Shown piece by piece: positions 26,052 to 36,167 of a stretch of 64,000 nucleotides of DNA. Below the pieces are notes generated by a model. It was not told where the DNA came from. It saw nothing but the letters and a program-made list of their open reading frames with translations, and ran no database searches. Every line of letters starts with the position of its first letter. Position 1 is the first letter of the stretch. Source of the DNA: Arthrobacter sp. CAU 1506. Its GTDB lineage: Bacteria; Actinomycetota; Actinomycetes; Actinomycetales; Micrococcaceae. The stretch lies in the NCBI RefSeq assembly GCF_005047635.1, contig NZ_SUKC01000015.1, forward strand, positions 1-64,000. The letters are read 5' to 3'. A program made the translations under genes and the position numbers.

Positions 26052-26960
26052 TTAGGCGTTCCGCTGCTGGACGTCCAGGGCGCGGATGGCCACCAACTCG
26101 TTGCTGATCCGGCGGTCGACTTCCACCGGTTCCAAGGTCTCCGACCCGCCGTGTGTGCGCAGGTACAACAGCGCGGTCAGCCGCAGTTCGCGCCACTCGC
26201 GCTCAGCCGTGCGGTCGGCGGCAGCCATCGCCCGGTGGATTTCCTTGTCATAGAGATTCGGTTCGTTCAGCTGGCGCTGGCGGACCTCGGCGTTGATCTT
26301 CGCCCGGAAGGGATCCTCGTCGGCGTCGTCCGGTGCGCGCAACGCCTCGGCCAACTGCAGGGCTTCCGCGCTGTCCTCTTCGGTGCCCGATTCGCGCAAG
26401 ATGTAGGCGGCCATGGCCAGCGAAGACTCGATCCATTTCCACCGGCCGAAGTTGCCATCGAAGGGCTGGTCGATGATCAGCCTACATACCGTGAGCGCGC
26501 GTTCGCGGTCGTCCAGTTCCACGAGCAGGGTGTGCGCGAGGTCCCGCACGTCCTGCAGATGGCTGCCGGCCTTGGTGTTCAGGCCGCGACTGAGGCGGGC
26601 GGCCAGCCGCTGCACCCCGGCGTGGCGGCCGTGCGCCCGGGCCACCTGCACCACCACGGCTTCCGGAGTGCCCTCTTCCGCGGGAATCAGCTCCAGGTCG
26701 TCCTGCGCCAGCGCGCCGGGCAGCTGGGCGGGCCTGCGTGAGGAAGCGATGCGGATGCGCGACCCGTGGGCGATGCGTACGCGGCTGCCGTCTTCGAGCG
26801 TGGCCACCACCACCGCCGGAGTGCCGAAATCATCGGGTACGACGGCGGTGCCCGCCACGGGCGCGGAGTGCTCACCGGAGCGCGTCAGGAACCGGGCACC
26901 GGCGCCTACGCTTTCAGCTTTGACATGGTGGATGAATGTCTCGGCCTGTTGTTCCGTCAT
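26052..26960 (-). CDS. Hypothetical protein, DUF6707-like, 302 aa
   Basis: The start MTEQQAETFIHHVKAES has AAGGAT upstream. The first ~100 residues are a beta-rich segment (AVVVATLEDGSRVRIAHGSR). The rest is helical (VRDLAHTLLVELDDRERALT, then LRLTALLYLRTHGG), reminiscent of repeat-helical proteins. It resembles conserved hypothetical proteins of Arthrobacter-type genomes; the family name is from memory and no function is known. No signal or membrane segment is present. Confidence 0.65.
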   Translation of the reverse strand: MTEQQAETFIHHVKAESVGAGARFLTRSGEHSAPVAGTAVVPDDFGTPAVVVATLEDGSRVRIAHGSRIRIASSRRPAQLPGALAQDDLELIPAEEGTPEAVVVQVARAHGRHAGVQRLAARLSRGLNTKAGSHLQDVRDLAHTLLVELDDRERALTVCRLIIDQPFDGNFGRWKWIESSLAMAAYILRESGTEEDSAEALQLAEALRAPDDADEDPFRAKINAEVRQRQLNEPNLYDKEIHRAMAAADRTAEREWRELRLTALLYLRTHGGSETLEPVEVDRRISNELVAIRALDVQQRNA

Positions 26961-27386
26961 GGGTAAATCCTTAGTCACGCTCGCGATCGTCAGAACAGTA
27001 TATGAAATCGTTACCTTTCGGGCGGGAGGCCCGCGGAGGTGTCCGTCGCGCCGTCGTGATGAAACGATAGATCGTGAGCGGGGTCTCACTTCCGGCCGTA
27101 GCCGCGTGCAGCTTTGGCTCTGCAGCCCGCCAACAGCCTGTTGCCAGCCGACGGCCGGCAACTTAGTGCCAGGCGGCCCGACGGCGGCATCTTCGAGCCA
27201 GGCGGCCCGCCAGAGTCTCCGCGCCGGCTGCGGGCCGGCCCAGCAGCTACCCCGTCAGCAACGGGCGCGCGACAATCCGCCAGCCAAGAGTCGGGCGCCA
27301 GAGGCCTCAGTCGTACGGAGCCTTTGTTAGGACCAAGAGTTGCTGACCACGAGCCGTTCGAGCGCGGGCTTCGGGGGATGCCCGGA

Positions 27387-27520
27387 CAGGATGCGCCACA
27401 TTGCCTATCGTTTGGTAAGCAAAACGGGTGCTGCTCTGATCCCGTGGACCGGGGCGCAGGGATCTGCGCGGTCACGCATCAGGGATGCTAATCAATCACC
27501 AGTGAATGTGGCGCATCCTG
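27387..27520. repeat. 134-bp element with perfect 16-bp terminal inverted repeats
   Basis: CAGGATGCGCCACATT (27387-27402) is the exact complement of AATGTGGCGCATCCTG (27505-27520). The 102 bp between have lower GC than the surroundings and no frame. It could be a non-autonomous mobile element or a large regulatory structure. Confidence 0.75.
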
Positions 27521-27544
27521 TACACGCCACCCGCGGGGCCGGCT

Positions 27545-27640
27545 GTGCACGTCATCAGCGGGGGCCAGCCCCGTCACCATCGGGGCGAGCCGCGCACGTC
27601 ATCAGCGGGGCCGGCTGTACACGCCATCAGCCGCGCCCCT
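27545..27640. repeat. Degenerate tandem repeat, CACGTCATCAGCGGGGCC type
   Basis: Units beginning GTGCACGTCATCAGCGG (27545), GCGCACGTCATCAGCGG (27592) and GTACACGCCATCAGC (27617) recur; a fourth, more diverged unit precedes them at ~27520. Confidence 0.7.
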
Positions 27641-27849
27641 TAGCCAGGCCGCGGCGGATGTGCGCGCGCCTGGCCCGGACGATCTGCTGGCCGGAATTGA
27701 CCGGTATCCGGAGCAGGATCGCGGACCGAACGTGACCGCGATGGCCGATAGCGTCGAGGTATCGAAAAACTCCCCGGGCAGCACCCTTGCTAAGCGTTCG
27801 GGGAGCACCAACGCACAGCCCCTACGCTCTGTGAAAGTTGATCCCTGCC

Positions 27850-28101
27850 ATGAGCATCATCCTTGCCCCTGAGGCCCGCACCGGCCATGTGCCGACGCAC
27901 GTGCCCGTTCATTCCGAACAGTTCCGCAGTAGGAGCCGCCTGACCATTCTGCTGCGCCTCGCAGGCATGATCCTGACGGATCTCGCCAACCGGCGGAGCC
28001 AGCAGCCGGTCACACTGAAGCGGCTGCGGTGCCAGGACGAGCATCAAGAGCAGTCCCGGGACCTGGCCGCCCAGATGTACACCTGGACGCTGCCCAGATA
28101 G
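27850..28101 (+). CDS. Possible small basic protein, 83 aa
   Basis: The frame begins MSIILAPEARTGHVPTHVPV and contains a helical hydrophobic stretch (LTILLRLAGMILTDLANR), followed by a Gln/Arg-rich end. No family is recognised, and the ribosome-binding site (GAAAG, 13 bases away) is weak. It sits between the long repeat-rich spacer and the NUDIX-like gene. It may be a real small protein or chance coding. Confidence 0.4.
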   Translation: MSIILAPEARTGHVPTHVPVHSEQFRSRSRLTILLRLAGMILTDLANRRSQQPVTLKRLRCQDEHQEQSRDLAAQMYTWTLPR

Positions 28102-28215
28102 GACGACGCCGGGCCAACCCCCTTGGTCTCGCGCCGGGCTTCGCGCGTGTCCGGTATGGGCACGGCGCAGGTTTGATCGCGGTGCGCGGGACAGCGCGTC
28201 GTGTTGGACCGGCGG

Positions 28216-28755
28216 TCAGCGGCACCAACCTGCATGGGCCAGCGCCTGGCGCAGGAGATTGCCGCGGCCGCCGACGAACTCGGACTGGACCGCCGGACTG
28301 AGGGCATCCTCCGGAGTCATCCAGCTCAGCTCCAGTGCGTCCTGGCGGGGATTGCATTCGCCGGTGACCGGGATGACGTAGGCCAACGCCACGGCGTGCT
28401 GCCGGTCATCGGTCAGCCCCGTCTCGGAGGGCGACGGGAAGTACTCCGCCACGGTGAACGGCACCGGGCTGGCCGGCAGTTGCGGAAAGGCCAGCGGCCC
28501 GAGGTCCTTTTCCAGGTGGCGCAGCAGCGCAGCGCGGACCGTCTCGCGGTACATCACTCGTCCGGAAACGAAGGTCCGTACCATCTCGCCTTCATCGGAC
28601 GCCTGCAGCAGCAGACCGATCTCCGTCACGTATCCCAGCGAATCCAGCCGTACCGGCACCGCCTCCACATAGAGCATGGGCAGACGTTGCCGGGCCTCGT
28701 GCAAATCCTCGTTGGAAAGCCAGCCGGGATACGGGTCGGGGGTGCGTACGCTCAT
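28216..28755 (-). CDS. DUF4916/NUDIX-like protein, 179 aa
   Basis: The 179 residues fit the DUF4916 group, an actinobacterial offshoot of the NUDIX fold: PYPGWLSNEDLHEARQRLPM at the start, then VEAVPVRLDSLGYVTEIGLL, ETVRAALLRHLEKDLGPLA, and a final ALELSWMTPEDAL. The classical NUDIX box with its run of metal-binding Glu residues is not fully present, so hydrolase activity is unproven. It is monocistronic. Confidence 0.8.
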   Translation of the reverse strand: MSVRTPDPYPGWLSNEDLHEARQRLPMLYVEAVPVRLDSLGYVTEIGLLLQASDEGEMVRTFVSGRVMYRETVRAALLRHLEKDLGPLAFPQLPASPVPFTVAEYFPSPSETGLTDDRQHAVALAYVIPVTGECNPRQDALELSWMTPEDALSPAVQSEFVGGRGNLLRQALAHAGWCR

Positions 28756-29009
28756 GTACTTGTTCTACAGCACCGCTGCGATGCCAGTCACGCCAGCCGC
28801 CCGGAACGGCGCGTCCGGCCCGCTGTACTGTGTGCGCAATGCGGGGCGGCGAGCCCGTGGCTGCCGACGGGGTTGTCGCCAGGGCCCACGCCGGAAACCG
28901 GCCGTCCGGCCCGACTCGGGGCCCGCAGCCTCTGGCGCCCCAGGTCTCCACTTCCCGCGAGTCCGTCCGGCCCATTCAGCGCCAACGTGACCGCCCGGCT
29001 CCGCGTGAG

Positions 29010-29891
29010 TCAGTCGGCGTCTGCGGATCCGGCTGGTGAGTCCGGCCGCACCGTAAAGCGCAGATACCTTGCAGCGGTTTGCCCCGTGCCCGGCTCCACA
29101 GCGACTCGCCCTGCGCCCGGCTCCACTGCGGCCAGCGCACCAACCCGACCCACCGCGGCCAGCGCACCGGCCTGCCCCACCGCGGCCAGCTCCGCACCGG
29201 CCGGCCTTGAAGCTGACAGGTCCGCACCGTCGGGATGCTCCACCAGCAGGTTCTCTCCGACGGCTTCCTCCGCGGGGGAGCAGGCGATTCCCGCCGCGGT
29301 GAGACGGTCCCGCAGGGCGGCCAGGTCGTCGTCGTACTCAAAGGACAGTTCCAAGTGATCCGTTGCGCCGTGCCGTACGCCGACGAGCCCGCCGTTCTTC
29401 GCTGCGAAGTCCGCCCATTCGCCGGGCTCGCCGAACCGGGGGTGCGCACCGATCCCGCGGAGGGTGGCAACAGCGCCCGGGACATCCGGCGTGACCCAGG
29501 CGGGCATCACGGCCAGCGCAGGGTCTGGCTGGTCGGGCCCGGGGTGGTTGCCGAAGGACGGCGACGCAGGTTCGGCCAGGAAGCTGAAGCCCGACGGCGC
29601 CGTGACCCTGGCGGCGCGGCCGTGGTCCGCGTCCTCGATCGCCACCTGGGTGCCGTCGGCCGCGGTGCGGCGGGCGAACTCGTCCAGATCCCGGACCTCG
29701 AAGCCCAGCTCCACGCGGCCGTCAGCGGGATTACCGGCCTCGACTCGGTGCAGCCCCACCCGGCCGGAGGCGGCGTCAAATTCCAGCCATGCCCCGTCGT
29801 GGTCGGCTGCGCAGACCAGGCCGGCCGCGGTCAGCAGCTTCCGCCACGGCTCGATCCGGGACGTGAACACAACGGGGCGCACGCGCAGCAC
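29010..29891 (-). CDS. VOC (glyoxalase/dioxygenase-fold) protein with a repeat-bearing linker
   Basis: AAGGAG six bases upstream fixes the GTG start at VLRVRPVVFTSRI, giving 293 residues. Residues ~1-110 and ~125-215 are two vicinal-oxygen-chelate modules (LGFEVRDLDEFARRTAADG and VTPDVPGAVATLRGIGAHP). The metal ligands of active glyoxalases are not all evident, so it may be a binding protein. Residues ~230-275 are a low-complexity Gly/Ala/Val repeat (LAAVGRVGALAAVEPG), an in-frame 27-bp tandem repeat inserted before the last strand (YLRFTVRPD). Confidence 0.75.
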   Translation of the reverse strand: MLRVRPVVFTSRIEPWRKLLTAAGLVCAADHDGAWLEFDAASGRVGLHRVEAGNPADGRVELGFEVRDLDEFARRTAADGTQVAIEDADHGRAARVTAPSGFSFLAEPASPSFGNHPGPDQPDPALAVMPAWVTPDVPGAVATLRGIGAHPRFGEPGEWADFAAKNGGLVGVRHGATDHLELSFEYDDDLAALRDRLTAAGIACSPAEEAVGENLLVEHPDGADLSASRPAGAELAAVGQAGALAAVGRVGALAAVEPGAGRVAVEPGTGQTAARYLRFTVRPDSPAGSADAD

Positions 29892-29970
29892 GGCAGTCTC
29901 CTTCAGGTCTGCAAGCAAGATACTTCCGAAACTACTAGACGGCGCGGCCCCACCGTGCTGGCATAAGGGC

Positions 29971-30564
29971 ATGCCTGCTGAACTTCCCGAGTTGCTGTTG
30001 CCCGACGCCTCCGCCTGGCGGGCTTGGCTGGAAGAACATCATGCCGCGTCGGCCGGCGTCTGGCTCATCCTGCACAAGAAGGGCGGCTCGGTGACCGCAC
30101 TGGATTATGCCGGTGCCCTCGAAGAGGCGCTGTGCTTCGGCTGGATCGACGGCCAGGCGCGGCGCCGTGACGCCGAAAGCGTTTTCCAGCGGTTCACTCC
30201 GCGCGGCAAGCGCAGCATCTGGTCGCAGCGCAACGTGGCCTATATCGAAAGGTTGGAGCAGGCCGGCAAGATGCACGACGCCGGCCGGGCGGCGGTGGCT
30301 GCTGCGCAGTCCGATGGCCGCTGGGACAAGGCCTACGCGGGACCGGCCACGGCCCAAGTTCCCGAGGACCTGGCCGCGGCGATCGCCGCCGTCCCGGAGG
30401 CGCAGGCGATGTTCGATGTGCTGACTTCGCAGAACCGCTTTGCCCTGATTCACAGCCTGGGTCAGCTGAAGACCGAGGCCGCCCGGCAGCGCAGAATCGC
30501 CGACTTCGTGGAGATGCTGGCCCGGCACGAAACGCCGTACCCGCAGCAAAAGCGGCCGTCCTAG
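29971..30564 (+). CDS. YdeI/OmpD-associated family protein, 197 aa
   Basis: The start MPAELPELLLPDASAWRAWL fits the family; a longer open frame upstream crosses the divergent gene. Conserved features are GVWLILHKKGGSVTALDY, EALCFGWIDGQARR, and RFTPRGKRSIWSQRNVAYIE, followed by the LTSQNRFALIHSL helix. The fold is related to bacteriocin-protection proteins, but the function is unknown. It diverges from the VOC gene, whose start is 80 bp away. Confidence 0.85.
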   Translation: MPAELPELLLPDASAWRAWLEEHHAASAGVWLILHKKGGSVTALDYAGALEEALCFGWIDGQARRRDAESVFQRFTPRGKRSIWSQRNVAYIERLEQAGKMHDAGRAAVAAAQSDGRWDKAYAGPATAQVPEDLAAAIAAVPEAQAMFDVLTSQNRFALIHSLGQLKTEAARQRRIADFVEMLARHETPYPQQKRPS

Positions 30565-30662
30565 CCACCGCCAGCGGGCTGGGCTCGGCCGGCGGGTGCG
30601 GCGGCTGCCGGGTTCGGCCGCAGGTGGGCTGCCGGGTTTTTCCGGCCCACCCTTCCGCCCGT

Positions 30663-31823
30663 TTAGCCGGCCACTGTGGCGGCTGCCTCCAAGGTCATCC
30701 ACGCCTGCAACTGCGTGGAAAGTTCGACGCCGGCGCCCGGCTGCGGCTTCCCGGCCGCGGCCGCCGCGGGGTCTGAAGGGAAGACCAGGACTTCCCAGCT
30801 GCGGTGGTTCTCGATGGCCCGCCCGGCCCAAAAGCCTGCCGCGGTATCCGCGACCATTCGCGCGGCCAGTACGCGCACGTCGCCGGGCAGCTTGTCGGAC
30901 CGGGCCGCCACGGCCAGGTAGCGGGCCAAGATCCCGGTGAAGAGCCCGCCGTCGCCGGCCCCGTGGGTGCGCAGGACGAGTTTCCGGCCCTCTTCCTCGG
31001 TGACTTCGGGCTGCTGCACCAGGCCGGCCGCGATCCCGTGCACCAGCTCGGCCGCGCGCTGCAGGTCGGCGTCCCGGCCCACTGCCAGCAGCGCCGCCAG
31101 CACCGGTCCTTGGTTGTAGGTATAGATGTCCGGAACAAGTACGGGCTTCCCGCTGACCAGGCGCACGCCGTCCAGATACAGCCGGCGCTCCGGTTCGTAT
31201 AGCTGGGCATCCAGCCAGTCCAGCAGCCGAGCGGCCTGGCCGGTGTCGCCGGACCGGGCCAGATAGAGCGCGGCCGGAGCCGTGGCCGGGGTGTTCTTGA
31301 AGTCCCGGTCGGTGCTCCAGAACAATCCGCCGCCCAGGTCCGGCGTGTGCGCCAATTCCAGCTGGGCCAGCAGCCGACGGGACGCGGCCCTGTTCCGGAA
31401 CCGCGGTTTGTCCGCGTCTGCGGCCAGGCCGTCCAACCGCTGGCTGGCCAGCGCCAGCCAGGCCATGTCGTCGAAGTAGGAGTTGGTGAAGCGGAAGCCA
31501 TTGCGCCAGCGGACGGTGCGCAGCAGCCGGGCAGCCAGGCGTCCCGCACTGGGGCCGCTGCCGCCGTCGTAATGCTGTTCCCGGCGCAACTCCCGCCGGC
31601 CGGCATCCACCAGGCAGTCCAGAAAATGCGCCTGCCACCAGTAGTGCCACGGCCCGGTCCAGCCGGGCGAGGGCCGGCGGACGGCACCCAGCAGGGTGAA
31701 GGGCAGCCCCTGCATGCGGTGGCCGAAATGGCGGACGACGGCGATCGCTGCCTCGTCCGCGCGGCCTGCCGCCAGCGTGGGGTTGGGCGTGCGGAAGGCT
31801 CCGCCGCCGGGCAAGGTCGGCAT
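30663..31823 (-). CDS. Glycoside hydrolase family 76 protein
   Basis: The start MPTLPGGGAF is chosen because the (alpha/alpha)6 barrel begins just after it. The 386-residue product has the GH76 hallmark pair of acidic residues in NSYFDDMAWLALA, plus YTYNQGPVLAALLAV and ENHRSWEVLVFP. GH76 enzymes include alpha-1,6-mannanases that cut mannan or cell-envelope glycans. No signal peptide is visible, so the protein should be cytoplasmic unless the start is misplaced, which is unusual for an endo-acting hydrolase. Confidence 0.85.
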   Translation of the reverse strand: MPTLPGGGAFRTPNPTLAAGRADEAAIAVVRHFGHRMQGLPFTLLGAVRRPSPGWTGPWHYWWQAHFLDCLVDAGRRELRREQHYDGGSGPSAGRLAARLLRTVRWRNGFRFTNSYFDDMAWLALASQRLDGLAADADKPRFRNRAASRRLLAQLELAHTPDLGGGLFWSTDRDFKNTPATAPAALYLARSGDTGQAARLLDWLDAQLYEPERRLYLDGVRLVSGKPVLVPDIYTYNQGPVLAALLAVGRDADLQRAAELVHGIAAGLVQQPEVTEEEGRKLVLRTHGAGDGGLFTGILARYLAVAARSDKLPGDVRVLAARMVADTAAGFWAGRAIENHRSWEVLVFPSDPAAAAAGKPQPGAGVELSTQLQAWMTLEAAATVAG

Positions 31824-31987
31824 GGGACCCAGCCTAACGGCCGAAGAATGTTGGGGCAGGCCGGGCCTTTTGGTCCGACGGCCCCGCCGATGACCGTGGT
31901 GTGCGCGGCGCCACATTAGGCTGAGGTGTGCGATGCCGCCGTGGCTGGCGGTGAAGACAAACATGTTCAGGGACTGAGGAGGATTCA

Positions 31988-32764
31988 GTGGAGGCTTCCG
32001 GAGCTGTAGCTCTGATTACCGGCGGCGCATCGGGGCTGGGCGCTGCGACGGCCCGACGGCTGCATGCTGCCGGCGCGTCGGTGGTGCTGGTGGATCTGCC
32101 CGGTTCGAAGGGCGAGGAGTTCGCCGCAGAGCTGGGGGAGCGGGCCGTGTTTGCCCCCGCCGATGTGACCGCTGAGGACCAGGTTCAGGCAGCGGTGGAC
32201 CGGGCGACGGCGCTGGGGCCGCTGCGCATCCTGGTGAACTGCGCCGGGGTCGGCACTCCGGGGAAGGTTTTGGGGCGCGACGGCGTGCTGCCGCTGGAAG
32301 CTTTCAGCAAGGTAATCCAGATCAATCTCATCGGCACGTTCAACGTGATCCGGCTGGCGGCCGCCGCGATGGCCGCGACCGAACCGGTGGAAACCGAGCT
32401 CGGTGGGCCGGAGCGGGGAGTCATCATCAACACGGCCTCGGTGGCCGCTTTCGACGGACAGATTGGCCAGCCGGCTTACGCCGCCTCCAAGGGCGGGGTG
32501 GCGGCAATGACGCTGCCGCTGGCCCGGGAACTGGCGCGCTCGCTGGTCCGCGTGGTCACCATTGCACCCGGCATCTTCGAGACCCCGATGATGGCCGGGC
32601 TGCCGCTGCAGGCCCAGGAGTCGCTGGGCCATCAGGTACCGCACCCGTCCCGGCTTGGCCGGCCCGCGGAATACGCTGAACTGGCCGCGCACATCGTGGC
32701 CAACAGCATGCTCAACGGCGAGACTATCCGGCTGGACGGTGCCATCCGGATGGCGCCGAAGTAA
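31988..32764 (+). CDS. Short-chain dehydrogenase, 3-hydroxyacyl-CoA dehydrogenase type 2-like
   Basis: The GTG has GAGGAGGA upstream. The 258-residue product has the cofactor motif TGGASGLG near residue 11, NCAGVG, and the catalytic YAASK with an upstream Ser (INTASVAA). The [14 protein letters not shown] region resembles the HSD17B10/FadB2-type enzymes that oxidise short 3-hydroxyacyl-CoAs or steroids. It is monocistronic here, so the pathway is not indicated by neighbours. Confidence 0.88.
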   Translation: MEASGAVALITGGASGLGAATARRLHAAGASVVLVDLPGSKGEEFAAELGERAVFAPADVTAEDQVQAAVDRATALGPLRILVNCAGVGTPGKVLGRDGVLPLEAFSKVIQINLIGTFNVIRLAAAAMAATEPVETELGGPERGVIINTASVAAFDGQIGQPAYAASKGGVAAMTLPLARELARSLVRVVTIAPGIFETPMMAGLPLQAQESLGHQVPHPSRLGRPAEYAELAAHIVANSMLNGETIRLDGAIRMAPK

Positions 32765-32795
32765 GCCGGCAGGTCTGGGACGGCAGGACCCTCAA

Positions 32796-32934
32796 GGAGC
32801 GGGCCGCCCTCGGCCAGTTGGGTGGGGAGCGGCAGGGCCCAAAGGCCCAAACGGGGCGGGCTCGCCCTCAGCTAGCTGGGTTGGGAGTCACAGGGCCCAA
32901 GGGCCAAATGGAGCGGCCCGCCCTCAGCCAGCGG
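32796..32934. repeat. 57-bp tandem repeat, about 2.4 copies
   Basis: Units begin GGAGCGGGCCGCCCTCGGCC (32796), GGGGCGGGCTCGCCCTCAGC (32853) and GGAGCGGCCCGCCCTCAGCC (32910). They fill most of the ~300-bp gene-free spacer between the SDR gene and ppc, where nothing else is seen apart from the ppc leader. Confidence 0.85.
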
Positions 32935-33065
32935 AGCCGGAAGGCGACATGCCCGCGGCCGGAAAGCCGCCGCCGTCGTACGCTGGAGGGGATGCCGCGC
33001 CGCGCTGCGGAATCCGCCGTGCCGGCAACCCGGCAGCTCCTGTAGGACGCGAAAGGACCTGGCTC

Positions 33066-36011
33066 ATGCCCCACGCCGCCCGAGATCGGGACCTCGACGC
33101 GAGCCTGCGCGCCGACGTGCGCCGGGTGAGCACGCTGCTGGGCGAATCACTGGTGCGCCAGCACGGGCCGGACTTGCTGGATCTGGTGGAACAGGTGCGG
33201 CTGCTGACCAAGGAGTCCAAGGAAGCAGCCCGCGGCGAGGGCGAAGCGACCGGTCCGTGGACCGCCCGCGACGTGATTGACCAGGTCCGGGAGTTGCTCG
33301 CCGGCCTGGACGTCGGCGAAGCCACCGATCTGGTGCGGGCGTTCGCCTTCTACTTCCATCTGGCCAACGCCGCCGAACAGGTGCACCGCGTGCGCCAACT
33401 GCGCGTCCGGCCCGAGGAAGACGGCCAGTTGCTGCGGACCGTCGCGCAGATCGCCGATGAAGCCGGGCCGGAAGCGCTGCAGCGCGCGGTCAACCAACTG
33501 GACGTCCGGCCGGTCTTTACGGCCCATCCCACCGAGGCGTCGCGCAGGACCGTTTTGGACAAACTGCGGGCCATTTCCGACCTGCTCTCCACAACGACGG
33601 CGGAGGGCAGCACCGCGCGGCGGCGGCAGGACCGGCGGCTGGCCGAAATCATCGACCAGATGTGGCAAACGGACGAGCTGCGGCAGGAGCGGCCCAGCCC
33701 GGTGGATGAGGCCCGCAACGCGGCCTACTACTTGGGCAACATCCTCACCAACACCATGCCGGAGCTGATGGGGGACCTGGCCGAGCTGTTGTCCGAACAC
33801 GGCGTTGAACTGCCCGACGACGGTGCCCCGTTGCGCTTCGGCTCGTGGATCGGCGGTGACCGGGACGGCAATCCGCATGTGACGGTGGACGTGACACATG
33901 AGGTGTTCCAGCTCCAGAACCAGCACGCCGTGCGGATCAACATCGGCTTTGTGGACACGCTGATCGCGGTGCTCTCCAACTCGACGACGATCGTGGCCGC
34001 CAGCGGCGAGCTGCTCGAATCGCTGGCCGAGGACCTGGCGAACCTGCCGGGCCTGGACCCGCGGGTGCGCGAACTGAACCGAAACGAGCCCTACCGCCTG
34101 AAGCTGACCTGCATCAAGGCGAAACTGCTCAACACCAGCGCCCGGATTCAACGCCGACTGCCACACGAGCCAGGACGGGATTACAGCTCGACGGCGGAGG
34201 TGCTGGCCGATCTGGCGTTGATCGAGCAGTCGCTGCGCGCGCATACGGCGTCGCTGGTGGCCGACGGTTCGCTGGCCGCGGTGCGCCGGGCGGTTTCCAC
34301 CATCGGCCTGCACTTGGCCACCCTGGACTTCCGGGACAACGCGGACAAGCACCACAAAACCGTTGCGGCGCTGCTGGCGGCCCGCGACGCCGAACCTGCG
34401 GTTGAACGTTTGCCGGCCGGTGCGCCGGTGGGTGAGCCGGTGGGTGGGCAGGCGCCGACGGCGGACACGGTTGGCTCTGCGGCGCCGGTCGGTGCTCCGG
34501 CGGCAACGGCGCTTGCACCTGAGGCAGCCGCAGCGGACGCCGCCGAGCCGGAAAGCTACCTGGAGCTGGCGCCCGGACCGCGGCGGCAACTGCTCTCCTC
34601 GTTGCTGCTCTCGCCCGGGCCGCTGGCACCGCCGTCGTCGTTGAAAAAGAAGCGGGCACGCACGCTGGAGGTGTTCCACGCGATAGCCGAGGCATTGCGC
34701 CAGTACGGCCCGGACGCGGTGGAGACGTACATCGTGTCCCGGGTGCGCGGCGCCGACGACGTGCTGGCGGCGGTCGTGTTGGCGCGGGAGGCGGACCTGC
34801 TGGACCTGATCGGGGACGAGCCCAAGGCGCTGATCGGGTTCGCGCCGCTGCTCGAAAGCGTCGAGGCCCTGCGCAGCGGCGGGCAGATCCTGGACGATCT
34901 GCTGTCGGATCCCCAGTACCGCCGAATCGTGAAACTGCGCGGGGACCTGCAGGAAGTCATGTTCGGTTACTCCGACTCCAACATGGAAGCCGGCGTGGCA
35001 ACCAGCCAGTGGGAGATCCACAAGGCTCAGCTGGTGCTGCGGGATGTGGCCGCCCGGCACGGCGTGCGGCTGCGCTTTTTCCACGGCCGCGGCGGATCGG
35101 TGGGCCGTGGCGGCGGGCCGACGTACGACGCGATCCTCGCCCAGCCCAACGGCGCGTTGGCCGGCGAGATCAAGTTCACCGAACAGGGCGAAGTCATCTC
35201 GGACAAGTACACCTTGCCGGAGTTGGCCCGGGAAAACCTGGAGCTTGCACTGGCGGCCGTGCTGCAGGCGTCGGCCCTGCATCAGGAACCGCGGACGTCG
35301 GAGGCCGAGCGCGGCCGGTACCACGCCGCCATGGAGGAGATCTCCGGCGCGGCCTATGAGCGTTACCGTTCGCTGGTGGAGCACCCGGATCTGCCGGAGT
35401 ATTTCCAGGCCTCGACGCCGGTGGAACAGCTAAGCACCGTGAAATTCGGTTCGCGTCCGGCGGACCGTCCGGAAGCCGGCCCCGCCGCAGGACCGGGTTT
35501 CGGCAAGCTCCGGGCCATCACCTGGGTGTTCGGCTGGACCCAGTCGAGGCAGATTGTTCCCGGCTGGTACGGCGTGGGCAGTGGCCTGCGCGCCGCCCGG
35601 ACCGCCGGTCTCCAGCCGCTGCTGCGCGAGATGATCAGCAACTGGCACTACTTCCAGTCCTTCGTCTCCAACGTGGAAATGACGCTGGCCAAGACCGACT
35701 TGGAGATCGCCGCGCATTACGTCTCCACGTTGGTTCCCGCCGAGCTGCGCCACCTGTTCGACGACATCCGCGCCGAGTACGAGCTCACGGTGGCAGAAAT
35801 CCGGCGGCTCACGGGCGAGAACCAGCTGCTGGACAATCAGCCGGTGCTGCAGCGCTCGCTGGACGTCCGCGATCAGTACCTGGATCCCATTTCCTACATG
35901 CAGGTGGAACTGCTGCGGCGCATCCGGGCGTCGGAACCGGACGAGGCGCTGCAGCGGGCCATGCTGATCACCGTCAACGGCATTGCCGCCGGCCTCCGGA
36001 ATACCGGGTAG
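33066..36011 (+). CDS. ppc: Phosphoenolpyruvate carboxylase
   Basis: AAAGGA precedes the ATG; a longer open frame upstream is repeat sequence. The 981-residue enzyme fixes bicarbonate onto PEP to give oxaloacetate, refilling the TCA cycle. All signatures are present: [40 protein letters not shown], and the carboxy end AAGLRNTG. Residues ~440-498 are an Ala/Pro/Gly/Val-rich low-complexity insert ([13 protein letters not shown] type) absent from typical family members, placed before the barrel region that continues [13 protein letters not shown]. It is monocistronic. Confidence 0.95.
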   Translation: MPHAARDRDLDASLRADVRRVSTLLGESLVRQHGPDLLDLVEQVRLLTKESKEAARGEGEATGPWTARDVIDQVRELLAGLDVGEATDLVRAFAFYFHLANAAEQVHRVRQLRVRPEEDGQLLRTVAQIADEAGPEALQRAVNQLDVRPVFTAHPTEASRRTVLDKLRAISDLLSTTTAEGSTARRRQDRRLAEIIDQMWQTDELRQERPSPVDEARNAAYYLGNILTNTMPELMGDLAELLSEHGVELPDDGAPLRFGSWIGGDRDGNPHVTVDVTHEVFQLQNQHAVRINIGFVDTLIAVLSNSTTIVAASGELLESLAEDLANLPGLDPRVRELNRNEPYRLKLTCIKAKLLNTSARIQRRLPHEPGRDYSSTAEVLADLALIEQSLRAHTASLVADGSLAAVRRAVSTIGLHLATLDFRDNADKHHKTVAALLAARDAEPAVERLPAGAPVGEPVGGQAPTADTVGSAAPVGAPAATALAPEAAAADAAEPESYLELAPGPRRQLLSSLLLSPGPLAPPSSLKKKRARTLEVFHAIAEALRQYGPDAVETYIVSRVRGADDVLAAVVLAREADLLDLIGDEPKALIGFAPLLESVEALRSGGQILDDLLSDPQYRRIVKLRGDLQEVMFGYSDSNMEAGVATSQWEIHKAQLVLRDVAARHGVRLRFFHGRGGSVGRGGGPTYDAILAQPNGALAGEIKFTEQGEVISDKYTLPELARENLELALAAVLQASALHQEPRTSEAERGRYHAAMEEISGAAYERYRSLVEHPDLPEYFQASTPVEQLSTVKFGSRPADRPEAGPAAGPGFGKLRAITWVFGWTQSRQIVPGWYGVGSGLRAARTAGLQPLLREMISNWHYFQSFVSNVEMTLAKTDLEIAAHYVSTLVPAELRHLFDDIRAEYELTVAEIRRLTGENQLLDNQPVLQRSLDVRDQYLDPISYMQVELLRRIRASEPDEALQRAMLITVNGIAAGLRNTG

Positions 36012-36167
36012 CGCGGGGGAGTGCTGGCTGGTCCCGGCGCCGACTTCGCTGCCCGGTTTCGTGCGAGCACTGCGGCGCGCCGGAGGACTGTGGTCCGGGT
36101 CCCGGGAGGCGCGGCCGCGACCGAGGTTCTGCGCCGATTCTGGGCGCGCCGTAGACGATGCTGCCAC

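Larger units (their letters stand above)
26961..27849. other. Long repeat-rich spacer, ~890 bp, without a supported gene
   Basis: This is the longest gene-free stretch of the window. It includes a 134-bp segment bounded by perfect 16-bp inverted repeats (27387-27520) and three to four copies of a CACGTCATCAGCGGGGCC unit (27545-27640). The left 300 bp are GC-rich with no recognisable element. Confidence 0.6.

Noticed and set aside
27537-27640. CRISPR-like repeats in the large spacer
   Set aside because: Repeat units are degenerate, spacing is irregular and no cas gene is present.
33147-35384. 745-codon minus-strand frame opposite ppc
   Set aside because: It is a shadow of the conserved ppc sequence and its translation has no family features.
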